Below are positions 31,123 through 42,200 of a stretch of 64,000 bases of DNA, piece by piece. This DNA is from Sambucus nigra (taxonomy: Eukaryota; Streptophyta; Magnoliopsida; Dipsacales; Adoxaceae). The position numbers and the translations under genes are program-made. The stretch spans positions 501,867,760-501,931,759 of the forward strand of contig OX422210.1 in NCBI GenBank assembly GCA_949130495.1. Reading direction: 5' to 3'. The notes beneath the pieces are model-generated. The model worked only from the letters and a program-made list of their open reading frames with translations. It ran no database searches and was not told the origin of the DNA. How positions within the stretch are numbered: the stretch's first letter is position 1; every line of letters starts with the position of its first letter.

Positions 31123-32615
31123 TCATACTGAAAGAACTGTGTTACACATGGATTGCTGATAGTAATTGTGCAGATACTCTGCATTCCACGCGTTCTTTAA
31201 TTCTTCTCCCTCCAAAGTTTCAATTATGTATGTCCTAGGATGAACAACTTCAGTTACTCTGTAAGGTCCATGCCAGTTGGCCTCTAGTTTGTTATGCTTT
31301 TGGATCACTTTCTTCAGCACATAATCCCCTTCTTTCAAATCACACTTCTTCACCTTTTTGTGGTAGAACAAGGTTGTTCGTTGTTGGTATGCAGCATTCC
31401 TGATTGTTGCTTCTTCCCTAAATTCTTCGAGCATGTCCAAGTCTAAACTCCTTATCAAATCACTTCCATTCCATATGTCAGCAAAAATGGGGTTTCCCCC
31501 ATTGCTCGTCGCGGAGTGGTCCGGTAGGCCCATAGAATATGTGGTAATTCATTTACCCATGCGCCTTTGGCTCGCTCTAATCTTTTCTTTAATCCGTTGA
31601 TCACTGTCTTGTTGGAAGCCTCGACTTGGCCATTAATTTGAGGATAGGTCACCGAGCTAAAATGGTGTCTAATTCCATGCTCGTCGTAAAAACTCTAAAA
31701 GGAGCCGCTCTCGAATTGCGTTCCATTGTCAGTGATGATGGTTCTGGGGATGCCAAAATGGGTGATTATATTTCTCCATATGAACCTTATCATATATGTA
31801 TCTCGAATGTTCGCTAGGGGTTCTGCCTCAATCCATTTGGTGAAGTAGTCAGTTGCGACCAACAGATATTTATGATTTCCAGTGGCGGTAGGAAGTGGTC
31901 CTATGATGTCCATTCCCCATTGGACGAATGGCCATGGGCTGGACAGTGATTTTAGGTCATTAGCAGGTTGGTGGACCATAGGAGCGTGAAGTTGGCATTT
32001 CAGGCACTTGTGAACATACATCGCAGAGTCCCTTTGCATATATGGCCACCAGTAGCCTTCCTTCATTACTCGGAAAGCCAGGGACCTTCCTCCAATATGG
32101 CTTCCATAGATCCCCTCGTAAAGTTCATGTAGGACCTGCTCGGCGTTCCTTGGGTGAACGCATTGAAGGTATGGACTGAAAAAAGATCTCTTATATAGCT
32201 TGCCCTCTGGTGATAAGTGAAAGCGAGCAGCTTTGACTCTTATCTGGTGGGTAATATTTTTGTCGTCTGGGAGCGTGTCATCCTTCAAATAGTTTCTTAA
32301 AGGGTCCATCCAGTTGGGTGCTGAATCCACTTGGAGCATCTGCTCCATGCCTGGCGGCTTGATTCTACGATTAATGCTCGGATGAGCAAGGAAATCGATG
32401 GGGATTGTTCTTTTTGGGTCGGAATCGACTGTCGAACATAGGGTTGCTAAGGCATCAGCATGGCTGTTTTGTCCTCTGGGAAATTGCTGGACATTGATCT
32501 CTTCGAAGTTAGCCATTAGTCTTTTCACTAAGGCGAGGTAAGCTGCCATTCTTTCATATTTTGCATTGTAGTCTCCACTTATCTGATTGGAGACTAATTG
32601 AGAATCGTCGAACAC
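31123..32615 (-). pseudogene. Tat-2 pol: integrase (one frameshift)
   Basis: The minus-strand frame 32615-31695 encodes the end of the second RNase H (HADALATL) and then the integrase: zinc region HELYEGIYGSHIGGRSLAFR, YWWPYMQRDSAMYVHKCLKC, first catalytic aspartate in WGMDIIGPLPTATGNHKYLL, second in RTIITDNGTQFESGSF. A frameshift near 31690 leads to the frame with [20 protein letters not shown], which has the catalytic glutamate. The C-terminal part (31533-31123) shows KKCDLKEGDYVLKKVIQKHN and LEANWHGPYRVTEVV. All three catalytic residues remain, so this is the best kept integrase in the window. It needs intact particles to act, and the frameshift breaks it. Confidence 0.9.
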
Positions 32616-32927
32616 CTATAAATGCTTTGGTCCCAAAGTGTGTGCCTTCTGGAGGCCGGCTATTAAGGCTTCGTATTCTGCTTCGTTGTTGGAGGCTGCA
32701 AATCCAATCCTGATTCCTTGTTCAAGAATTGTATCATCTGGAGTATTGAGGACAATGCCTACTCCTGCCCCCTTTGAGTTGGAGGCTCCATCAACGAATA
32801 ATTTCCAGGTTTCCTCCGTCGTGTCATTACCTTTTTGTCTTGCTGGTTGAGGTTGGTTGGAAGGTTGCTCGCCTATGAATTCGGCTATGAAATCAGCAAG
32901 GACATGCCCCTTGATCGCGTTCCTTGG
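32616..32927 (-). pseudogene. Tat-2 pol: archaeal-type RNase H
   Basis: On the minus strand: [20 protein letters not shown] (first aspartate), [18 protein letters not shown] (glutamate), then a TAG stop just before VFDDSQLVSNQISG (aspartate). The stop replaces the usual glutamine codon in this motif and fits C-to-T. It lies between the RT-linked RNase H and integrase as in all Tat elements. Confidence 0.88.
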
Positions 32928-34100
32928 TTAAAATTGGATGTCAAATCGTCTGAGCTCGACTGACCATTTAGGCAGTCTGCTCGACAAATCTGCCTTCCTC
33001 AGGATTACTTTAAGGGGGTGTGATATAAGGATGATTATAGTGTGGGCTTCGAAACAGTGCTTCAGCTTCCTCGAAGCCACTACTAGTGCAAAGGCGAGCG
33101 TCTCCAGTGGTAGGTACCTCTGCTCAGCGTCTAGTAGGGTTTTTCTCGTGTAATAAATGGGGTACTGGATTCCTGCAACTTCGCACATTAAGGAAGAACT
33201 GACAGTGTGGTTGGAAACGGAGAGGTACAAGTACAAGGAATTTGTTTCCTGTGGTATGATGAGCAGCGGTGGGGGACTGAGGTAAGCCTTGAGCTCGTTT
33301 AATGCCCGCGAGCAATCTTGGTTCCATTCTATCGTTTTATTTCCTTTTAAAAGCTGGAAGAAAGGCTTGCACTTCTCGGAGGACTTAGAGATAAAGAGAT
33401 TTAAGGCAGCGAGCATACCGATGAGCTTCTGTACGTCCCAAATTGTTCGAGGAGGTTGTACCCTATTTATTGCATCGATCTGGTCTGGGTTAGCCTCGTT
33501 GCCTCTCTTACTGACCAAGTACCCAAGAAATTTTCTTGACTGGACATCGAAAGAACATTTTCTCACGTTAAGTTTCATTATGTACTTCCTGAGGATTTCG
33601 AAAGTGCTTGATAGGTCTAAGAGGTGGTCTTCTTTCTTCTTCCTTTTAACGAGCATGTCATCGATGTAGACCTCAATGGTGTCTCCCATTTGGTCCTTAA
33701 ACATCTTGGTGACCAGCCGCTGGTAGGTTTCCCCTGCATTTTTGAGCCCGAAGGGCATGACCTTGTAGCAGTATAACCCAACTGTGGTGATGAATGTTAT
33801 TTTGTCCTGATCTAGGGTATATAAGGGATCTGATGATACCCTGAGTAAGCATCCAAAAAACTCATTCTCTCGTGAGCTGCAATGGCGTCTACCAGTTGAT
33901 CAATTTTTGGGAGGGGGAAACTGTCTTTAGGACACGCTCTGTTGAGGTCAGTGAAGTCGATGCAAACTCTCTACTTCCCGTTGCTTTTTAGAAATACTAG
34001 CGGGTTGGATAACCATTTGGGGAATTGTGCCTCCCTTATGGATCATGCATCCAGCAGTTTTTCCACTTCTTTTTCCACGACTTTTGCCTTCTCGGGTGCA
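32928..34100 (-). pseudogene. Tat-2 pol: reverse transcriptase and RT-linked RNase H
   Basis: On the minus strand IDFTDLNRACPKDSFPLPKI and MSFLDAYSGYHQI lie at about 33960-33830; a frameshift near 33800 leads to the frame 33758-32928 with MPFGLKNAGETYQRLVTKMF, the catalytic box EVYIDDMLVK, LGYLVSKRGNEANPDQI, and the first RNase H (LYLSVSNHTVSSSLMCE, YYTRKTLLDAEQRYLPLE, RLPKWSVELRRFDIQF). The active-site YIDD is intact. The RT should be active only if the shift were absent. The first RNase H lacks its usual acidic start, as is normal in Tat. Confidence 0.9.
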
Positions 34101-34279
34101 GTTTGCCGTGCCTTCTGCATGATTGGTTTGAAGGTGGTATCGACATGCAACTGATGATAGACCATACTAGGATCAATTCCAGGCAGTTCGTATGGCTCCC
34201 ACGCAAAGATGTCTATATTGTTCCTTAACAGGGTCGTCAATTCCTTCTTCTCCTGATCTGTGAGAGAAGCTCCAGTCAA

Positions 34280-35196
34280 GAAAATCCTTCTATCATCGCT
34301 ATTTCCAGCTGCGACTTCCTCCAGGTCCTCGACGACCCATTCGAAGGGGAGGATCCTGGTCTCCTCTACTCCGGGTCTTCAGTACTTTATTTATTATTTC
34401 AAAGGTACCAGGCCTTCTTATTTTTCAACTCTTTCGCTGGGCTTGTCGGCCTTTTTTTTGGTTTTGGGCGGATGGCCGCTATGAAGTATCTTCTTACCAT
34501 TGCTTGATCACCACGGATCTCCATTACTCCTCGCTCGGTCATATACTTGAGCTTCTAGTGGTAGGTTGAGGAAACTGCCTCCATTGCATGTAGCCATCCT
34601 CGATCGAGGATAGCCTGATATGGCGAGTCAATGTCGACCACCAGAAATTTGATCATTTTAGAAACATTTCCTTCCCTTACTGGCAGCACGATCTTTTCCA
34701 AGGGCATAGTCATCTTTCCAGCGAAGCCAACCAAAGGGACAGTATCTTCCTTCAGGTCGGCAATGTTTACTTTCAATTTTCTAAATAGGTCAAGGTACAT
34801 CACCTCGGACGAGATCCCTTGGTCAATGAGCAATTTGTCGAAGTCATAGTTTGCTATCTTGAGAGTAATGATTAAAGCATCATGATGTGGGCTTCTTACT
34901 CCCACCATATCTTCATCTGTAAATACGATATGCTTACTATAGTCGATGTCATCTTCTCGCCGACGCTTTCCTGACTGTGTTTTCACTGGATCGATCTGAA
35001 AAGCGTGCATCACTACCGTAAGCTTTTTCACCTCCATTCGGGCTGAATTTCCTTGAATCTGTTTTACATCAGATGCCCCATGGATTACTGTGAATTCATG
35101 GTCGGTATCATCTTCGAGCACGTTGTCAGGCCTGGCTTCTTTATAGAGCAGCAACCCAAGCACGTTGTCAGGCCTGGCTTCTTTATGGAGCAGCAA
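34280..35196 (-). pseudogene. Tat-2 protease and linker
   Basis: The minus-strand frame 35196-34555 encodes VIHGASDVKQIQGNSARMEV, VGVRSPHHDALIITLKIANY, then the active site KLLIDQGISSEVMYLDLFRK and LVGFAGKMTMPLEKIVLPV. Tat proteases often have a D-x-G motif followed by S-S; here it is DQGIS. It overlaps the end of gag by 14 bases. From 34554 to 34280 the linker to RT is kept in part (MEIRGDQAMVRRYFIAAIRP). A 42-bp duplication lies at its start (separate entry). Confidence 0.82.
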
Positions 35197-35201
35197 CCAT
35201 C
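35118..35201 (-). repeat. 42-bp in-frame tandem duplication at gag-protease border
   Basis: GCACGTTGTCAGGCCTGGCT recurs at 35118 and 35160. On the minus strand it gives KEARPDNVL twice, 14 residues apart. Confidence 0.92.
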
Positions 35202-36679
35202 TCTGCCCTTTTGTCCATGAATTCGTTCAGATGCCCGGATTGGGCCAGCTCTTCGAGGTGGGACTTAAGAGCCTTGCAATGCTCAGTCTTATGTCCTCCT
35301 TCTTTGTGAAAAGCGCATCTCAGCGCGTTGTTTCTTTTTGAGGGATCTCCTCTCATCTTCCTGGGCCACTTAATAAATGGCTCGTCTTTAATTTTTGCGA
35401 GAATTTTGTAAATTGGTTCTCTGAAGATGGTGTTGACCGCCTGAAATGCTTTTGACACATCATTGTTTCCCCCGTTCTTGGAGCCATTTTTGCCCCCGTT
35501 CTTTCCTCCTTTCTTCTGGTTCTCAATCTTATCACTGCCCTTAGCAGCGAGCTTAGTTCGACTGTTTTCCCCTGTGCTGTGGCGGGTGACATCTTCAACC
35601 TTGGCATACTTCTCGATACGGGCCATTAGGTCATCGATGGTCATGGCCTCTTTCGTCGTCAGGGATTGGTACAGAAGGGAGGATCTGGGTAGCCCAATTT
35701 TAAAAGAGGCTATTGCCACTTTCTCTGAATAGTCCTCGACCTCGTTGAATAATACCCAGTACCTCTTCGCGTAGTCTCGGAGGGTCTCTTGGGGCATCTT
35801 CTTCATTGTCAGCAAAGCATCCATCCTTTTGGTATGGGAGCTACTAGTAATGAATCGGGCCGTAAAGAGCTCGGCCTGAGATTTGAAACTCCTGATGGAC
35901 CGATGGGGGAGCCTTTTGAACCATTTTTGCGCCACATCATGTAGTCTCGAGGAAAAAATATGGCACATTAGTGTGTCTCGATGGTTCCAGAGGGTCATGG
36001 CCTACCGACACTGCCTGACGTGATCAATGGGATCAGTCTTGCCATCATAAATTTTGAACCTTGGAATAGAAAACTTCTTGGGGGCTTCCTCTTCTTCAAT
36101 TTCCCTTGATAAAGATGATTTCATCTAAGTTTTGAGAGATCGCCTAGCGAGTTCTCGGGTTGATCTGGTGCCGTGATGTGAGGGGTGTTGGTCCATCTCC
36201 CTTCGGACCAGACTTCGTATGTTTTCATTGATGCGATCTGGGCTCCTGCGATTGCGAGGTAGTCGTAGGTTCTCGAGTAGGTCGTCCTCTGACTCGTTTT
36301 CCTCATCTTTCTTGGATCCGTGCCTGGAGCTTCTTCCTCGGCTGCGAGACTTGCTCGCCTGAGGGATACGAGTGCGGTATGGACGTCTTTTGGCTCCATG
36401 ATGGAGTTCTCTCTCCATTCTTTCTAATCTTCTTTTGAGGCGAGCATTCTCGGCTTCATGTTTCTGAGAGGACTCCCTCTGCTTGTGGAGCCTCGCCTCA
36501 TATGAATCAATCAGCCTGGATATCTGTGTGGACCTCGCTGGTCCTTGGATTTCTTTTGAGGCTTTCCTTTCTAAGCGAGCCCTCTGATCTGATCGCCGAA
36601 CTTCGAATCTAATCCTACGAGAAGCAGGTGGTTCTTGGATATCTCCTGCCTGGGGAGCATTTCTACTGTGACCAGACAT
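35183..36679 (-). pseudogene. Tat-2 gag
   Basis: The minus-strand start MSGHSRNAPQAGDIQEPPAS at 36679 lies 47 bases from the primer-binding site and is the likely start. The N-terminal part (36679-36125) is basic, with a coiled coil (IDSYEARLHKQRESSQKHEA) and an arginine-serine run. The second frame (35998-35183) has the core gag domain (CHIFSSRLHDVAQKWFKRLP, SHTKRMDALLTMKKMPQETL) and a zinc-knuckle-like end (CAFHKEGGHKTEHCKAL: C, H, H, C). Between the two, 36125-35999 contains the usual link with stops. The first part ends at a stop; gag may be made as one frame with a lost codon. Tat gags are often this large. Confidence 0.82.
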
Positions 36680-36725
36680 TTTGAACTCCTTTCTGGGTGT
36701 GGGCTTTCTCAGGGAAGATAAACAC

Positions 36726-36744
36726 TTCCCACAGACGGCACCAA
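36726..36744 (-). other. Tat-2 primer-binding site
   Basis: On the minus strand TTGGTGCCGTCTGTGGGAA follows the LTR end by one base. The Tat-3 element has TGGCGCCGTCTGTGGGAA at 60444. The shared GCCGTCTGTGGGA motif is usual for this lineage. Confidence 0.85.
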
Positions 36745-36745
36745 T

Positions 36746-37151
36746 TGTGGTGATAATTATTATTCAACACAAAGAGATAAGAGAAGCACAATCACCAAAC
36801 AGAATAAGGAATATAAAATGTCAATCACACAACAAAAGATATACATGGTTCAACAAAGGTGCCTACATCCACGGTGGTGCATCAGTATTATTTCTATATA
36901 CTCCGGAGAGTGATTACAGAGAATACAGTGTGTCCTTTGCCCCAGATGTAGGTTTTATTATATACATGTCCATTTCAGGGAGTGGGGATGTTGGACTCCC
37001 CCACGTTTTCCATCTTCTCTTAGAACCCCTCTTAATGGGAACATGGGAGAAGACTAAATCACAATTGGTTAAGACATGGGGGGTATGGATTTTGGGCTGT
37101 TACAATTGGACTACTTTTCCAGGCCCATCATTCTAATTTCGGGTACCCACA
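36746..37151 (-). repeat. Tat-2 5' LTR, 406 bp, minus orientation (family A)
   Basis: On the minus strand it starts TGTGGGTACCC and ends TTATCACCACA. It contains TATATAATAAA (rc of 36954-36964) as promoter box and CCGTGGATGTAGGCACC in the leader. It is the inverted twin of 37340-37746. Confidence 0.93.
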
Positions 37152-37339
37152 ATTCGAGAAAGGACTGCTCTGGATAGATTTTGAGTGCCGCTAATCATAA
37201 TGCACAGACCACGAAGCAAGTGCCGCCTAAACTCAGTCCTCGAACTTTGGAAGAGTTGCACGATGTAAAAAGGAACCATTGCGACAAATCATTTAAATTT
37301 ATTGAGCCCAAAGTATGGCCCAACAAACTTAGGGGCAAT
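37152..37339 (+). other. 188-bp spacer between head-to-head LTRs, with polypurine tract
   Basis: No known domain. It ends in CTTAGGGGCAAT just before the LTR at 37340, which looks like a polypurine tract for a plus-strand 3' LTR. The spacer is thus best read as the last internal bases of a plus-strand copy of the same family. Confidence 0.55.
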
Positions 37340-37746
37340 TATGGGTACCCGAAATTAGAATGATGGGCCTGTACGAGTAGCCAAATTGTAATGGCCCAAA
37401 ATCTAGACCCCCCATGTCTTAACCGGTTATGATTTAGTCTTCTCCCATGTTCCCATTAGGAGGGGTTCTAGGAGAACATGGAAAACGTGGGGGAGTCCAA
37501 TATCACCACTCCATGAAATGGACATGTATATAATAAACCCTAGGTCCGGGGAAAAGGACACATTGTATTCTCTGTAATCACTCTTCGGAGTATATAGAAA
37601 TCATACTGACTGCACCACCGTGGACGTAGACACCTTTGCTGAACCACATACATCTTTTGTTGTGTGATTGACATTTTATATTCCTTATTCTGCTTGGTGA
37701 TTGTGCTTCTCTTATCTCTTTGTGTTGAATAATAATTGTCACCACA
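37340..37746 (+). repeat. Second family-A LTR, plus orientation, 407 bp
   Basis: Starts TATGGGTACCC (the usual TG changed to TA) and ends TTGTCACCACA. It matches the minus-strand LTR at 36746-37151 along its length. TATA box TATATAATAAA at 37527-37537. Confidence 0.93.
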
Positions 37747-38288
37747 GTTATCAAATCAAGTACATATGCTATCATGATCTTAATAAAAAAAATTATCACG
37801 ACATTTCAGGATATAATCAATCAATTTTCCATATATCAAGGTGGGGCGTTAAGAACCACAATTCTTGAGGTTGAATTGGTCATTACTTGTCACTCTCTTT
37901 CTATAAGAGGTGACTATAGCTATATAGAACAAGTGTTCTTATGTTTTACTCATCATTGATGTAAGATCAGACGTTTGAGTCTTAATCATACGTTTGGTGT
38001 TGTTTTTACATTTTTAGCAATTTTTTAACCCTAAAAATGTTGAGGTATTAATTAACTAAATTTGGTCTCCTACTTTGCTCATGGATTTGTTCTATAATAT
38101 TTCAACATTTTATTACCCTAACAAACCAACAATGAGAAAAATAATATGTCCCATCAGTAGATAATGAATATACGCACATCAGGTAAGTAAGTTAAATAAC
38201 TATTCCAACTCTAGTTACCGCATACGTGCTTCAATACTTGAAAACAAAAGCAAAAAACATAGAAAGTTCAAAAAATCAAAGTTACCTG
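37747..38288. other. Unassigned AT-rich stretch
   Basis: Nothing recognisable beyond short AT-rich words. No target duplication of the LTR at 37340-37746 is seen next to it. Confidence 0.4.
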
Positions 38289-38439
38289 CTTTGCTTGAAA
38301 TTTGAACGATGTTGCTAACTTGCTGCCGTCCTGGACTCCTGGTGTCTGTGAAACTATGCGATGTCAATTGCGCTGGTAGGGGATGCGACGGAGGGACAGG
38401 GCTGGCTGGGGCGATGCCGCGGTGCGCTAGTTTGAGCAT
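38289..38439 (-). pseudogene. Exon-like GC-rich fragment, possible captured host exon
   Basis: On the minus strand ATG at 38439 opens MLKLAHRGIAPASPVPPSHP, LPAQLTSHSFTDTRSPGRQQ and VSNIVQISSKAG, followed by AAAGCAG|GTAACTTTG, a good donor site at about 38289. It is markedly more GC-rich than its surroundings. It could be a first exon, perhaps organelle-targeted (basic, no acidic residues). I do not recognise the gene. It could also be chance. Confidence 0.35.
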
Positions 38440-38802
38440 GCATAAAATTCTTTTTTAACACTAAAAACCATAAATCTAATATGAAATTACTTACCTAATT
38501 TATATAACATAAATTAGTAGTTTGGGCGTAAATCAGTAATGTGGGCATAACATAATTAGGTATTTTGGATTAAATGGATGTATACTAAAAGAAATGTATA
38601 TAAATAAAAAGAATAAATATTCTTTTATGTGTGTAAAAAAATGGAGTCAATATTTTTTTATGTATACATTTTTGAGTGTATATAAAAAAAGAATTAATTT
38701 CTCCAACAAACATAGCATTTCCATTCAATAATCAAGTTTCAAGATAACAAAAATAAAAGAATCAGATTTAACTTGAAAACAGCCACAAACAAGGGCAAAA
38801 AT

Positions 38803-39083
38803 CAGGGGCGTAATAGATGAAGAATGAAAGGGTTAAAGTAAAAGGTTACCTTGTCTTGTGTGTTGTGTTGCTGAACTTGGCTGAAGAGATGAAATGAAAT
38901 TAAGGGGTTGAAGACTTCAATGGAAACAAATGAGAGATGTAAGGGGCGGTTGTTTAATATCTTTAGGTTTAATTTTAAATAATAACATTTTTCACACCTC
39001 AACATTTCAGATTTTGCAAATAGGTATTAAAAAAATCAATGGGTACATCCGTACCCACTCAGAGTTGTGTAGATACGCCCCTG
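38803..39083. mobile_element. Small inverted-repeat element, hAT-like ends
   Basis: AATCAGGGGCGTA at 38800 has an exact inverse TACGCCCCTGATT ending at 39086. CAGGGGCG is a usual start of hAT termini. No 8-bp target duplication is seen, so the call is weak. Confidence 0.4.
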
Positions 39084-39094
39084 ATTACAGTAGC

Positions 39095-39290
39095 TAGAAA
39101 TTTTTTCATACAAGATCGATTGCCAAAACTTTTTTGACCACATCCAATCCAACTCTCTTAAGAAGAGTTTTTGCAACATCAATCTTAGCACAAATCCTTT
39201 CTTGCCTAGGTCTAGTTACTAAGGACGTGGATTCATCTAACTTTAAAGGATTGCCGACCAGTTAAGCAATTGAAAAAAGGAATGTTTTCT
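39095..39290 (-). pseudogene. Fragment resembling DUF4283 / LINE ORF1 region
   Basis: On the minus strand one frame encodes VGNPLKLDESTSLVTRPRQE then RICAKIDVAKTLLKRVGLDV. This looks like the core of the plant DUF4283 domain (G-K-P-L-x-x-D-x-x-T, R-x-R-x-A-R-V-C-V-E-x-D). DUF4283 occurs in LINE ORF1 and related proteins, before a zinc knuckle. Only about 50 residues are seen, with stops in the upstream part. It is a relic. Confidence 0.45.
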
Positions 39291-42200
39291 TTGAAATATG
39301 GACTATTCATTCGCCACTATTTTGTTCACTCTCCCAAAAGACTAACATGGGCACTAAACCGAATAACTTCTAGTTCTTCACATTCTTCTCTTTATCATAA
39401 GTACAGGGTTTTCTTTATATAAAATTGGAAAATTTCAAAAAAGTGAACTAGTAGTCCACAAACTAAATTTAGGAAGCTTAAAAAAATGGCTTTGAGCAGA
39501 CTTAACATTGTTTCTACCAATCACCAAGTTAATTATTAGTTGATGATCACATCATTCATTTATTATCCGAATGTAAAAGACTTTCTATAGGCAAAAACAT
39601 ACATCCGGTAGCACTGACATAATATGTCAACAATGGCGCAAATAAACGACATGAAGTTATTACATACGTACACTCCAAACAACACATGTGTGTGTGAGTG
39701 TGAGAAATTTTGCAGATATAAAGACAATGAGATGGAGAAATTTTACAAATATAAATACAATGACAGAGTTCAATGAAGTTGTACTCATGTAGAAAGAAGA
39801 CTTTTTATCTAACTCATCATCATGAGCACCAAAACATCAACGAAAATGGGGCAATCGACTCTATATATCTAAAAAATTGACCATCTTGGTAAAATCTAGG
39901 AAGTACCTTCAAGATCATTCACAAAACAAATTATAATTCATTTGATATATTAATGTTATTGGGATAAAGGTTTTGGGGGTGGAAGAGAAAAAGCAAGAAA
40001 TTTATCTAATTAAATAGAATTAGTATGTTACTACAATACAACATTAAACTTCCAATACCTAGAGGAAATAAGTCATCAGAAGAGTTTCTATGAGATTCTT
40101 GAATCTGATAGGAAACATCATGGTCACTGCTTATGTCTGCCATTAGTAGTTGCAATATGTTAATCAGAAAGCATTCAAAATAGGCACTAGGCTCCTTTCA
40201 TATTGATATTTACTACGATGACAAGTTAAATGGATGATTATACTGAAAAACACATGCTCTATAAATACTTACTCAATATAAAAATAAATGAAGTACATAG
40301 AGTAATTCAAAATGGAGTAAATAAAATCAAGTATCAAAGCACAAGACAAACAATAGTGGCATGCAATCATATGTGATGACGTTAGATGTCCATGTGAAAG
40401 TCGAGTTCACATATTCCTTATATACTTGATGTAATAATAATCAGGGTATGCACAGAATTCTGGGAAAGGCTCGATCGAGTCTTCTATAATTCTTCTTGAA
40501 ATAATATTTTTCAGGTCAATAAAGTGGAACATCTATATAAAATTAACTTGGATCACTAGCCTTTAATTCTATTATTGGACCCTTTTAAGGATTATGATCC
40601 TCGAAAAGACAAACTTTTCCACCCGAAGTGAAATATATTGCACCAACTCTCATAGATGAAAACCAAACACTTTATCGCATGAGTTCAAGTGGATTCTCTG
40701 CTATTGAGCGGTGATCAAACATGGTATAATCAATGTCCAAAACGAGCAGCTTCTTCCTTTTACAGCATGGATTAATGAGTTCAATATATATCAATAACCC
40801 AACAAACATCATCAAAGGAGGTGGAAAATATCATCATATGGACCCGACATCACCTTTTATCTATGTCTATACTATGAAAATTCATGTATTCATTTCAAAT
40901 AAAAATGATATGCAAGTCAACTATATGAGCATGAGCTTATGCAAACCAATACATTAAGAACATAGTACTCTAATTTATATAATTGGAATTAACTAATAAA
41001 AATATTTATTGTAACACATAAACTTAAAGTAAACACATAATAATTAAAATACTCAAGTGAATAAACAAATATCATCATTGGTTTGGGTATTGCCTTAACT
41101 GAGTTCATAAAAACAAATATAAAAAAGAGTATACCTTACTAAGAGGTCTTCAAAACAAGTCGGATTATATGAAGTGGTGGTATCGATGGTTCATTGGTGC
41201 TCCGTACACAATTGACGTGAGTGAGTAGTGGTTCTCTACATTAATAGAAAAGTGATGGAACTTTAATACCAATTTTTAAGAAGTTTGTCAATTTATAGCA
41301 TGATTATGCGATATAAATTTTATAATTTGATCCTAGTTTTAAAAATAACTTTATATTAAAACTAAAAGAAAAAAATTTCTACACTTCAGTACATGTATGC
41401 AATATTAAAACTAATAAGGATGATCGATGAATAAGGTGTTCACGTAGGCATGATTTCTTCAATTCATTTCTCTCCTACGGAGATATGAAAAAAGAGCTCT
41501 GCTCTGGGAACACATAATTAGTATCCTCACTATCTGTTGAATGATGATACGCCTATTTTTTAGAATTGAAACATTACATAGATAAATACTCACCCACTTC
41601 AGTACCTCTAAACTGGAGCTTGTTCTTGAGTTGACCAGTAGATTCAGATATAACTCAGTTAGCAGGGCGTTCACCTACCAGGTCAGAGCCAAAATATTGT
41701 GTCAAAAAGTGGAGTGTCATCACCAAAATATCCAAGGCAGCATGCACAGGAAGTTATGATTAAATTAGTTGTCAATAAATACCTATCGAGTTCTTGATGA
41801 TAATGAGGCTTTGTTCCTCTCCTTGTATAAAAGCTTCTCAAACGTGTTGATGGAATACCTATGTGATGTATTTGGAGATGGAACATCACGACAGTCTGGC
41901 CAAACAGATGAAATGGCCATTATGGATTAATCTAAGACTGGGGGTGAGAGAGGAATAGGACTATGGACTTACCTAAAAAGAGTAAACATAATGTGTGACA
42001 TCGGTAAGCAACAAAAACTTCCAATGATGTGTCGCATATTCATGTCATGCCCCTAATTCCTAATGAATTCAATAACAACTTCCCAAATGAGTACAGTGTG
42101 TCACATTTTAAAAAAGAAAAGAAAAGAAAGAAAATTATACAACAATAATGCAGTTGGAATAAGAGCATACCTTTATAGTGATATGAATCCCTTATGTACT

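Noticed and set aside
37181..37363. 60-codon frame across the spacer between head-to-head LTRs
   Set aside because: It crosses the LTR border and has no family features; better explained as internal 3' end of an element.
40733..40957. 74-codon plus-strand frame
   Set aside because: AT-rich, no domain, no codon pattern different from the surrounding non-coding DNA.
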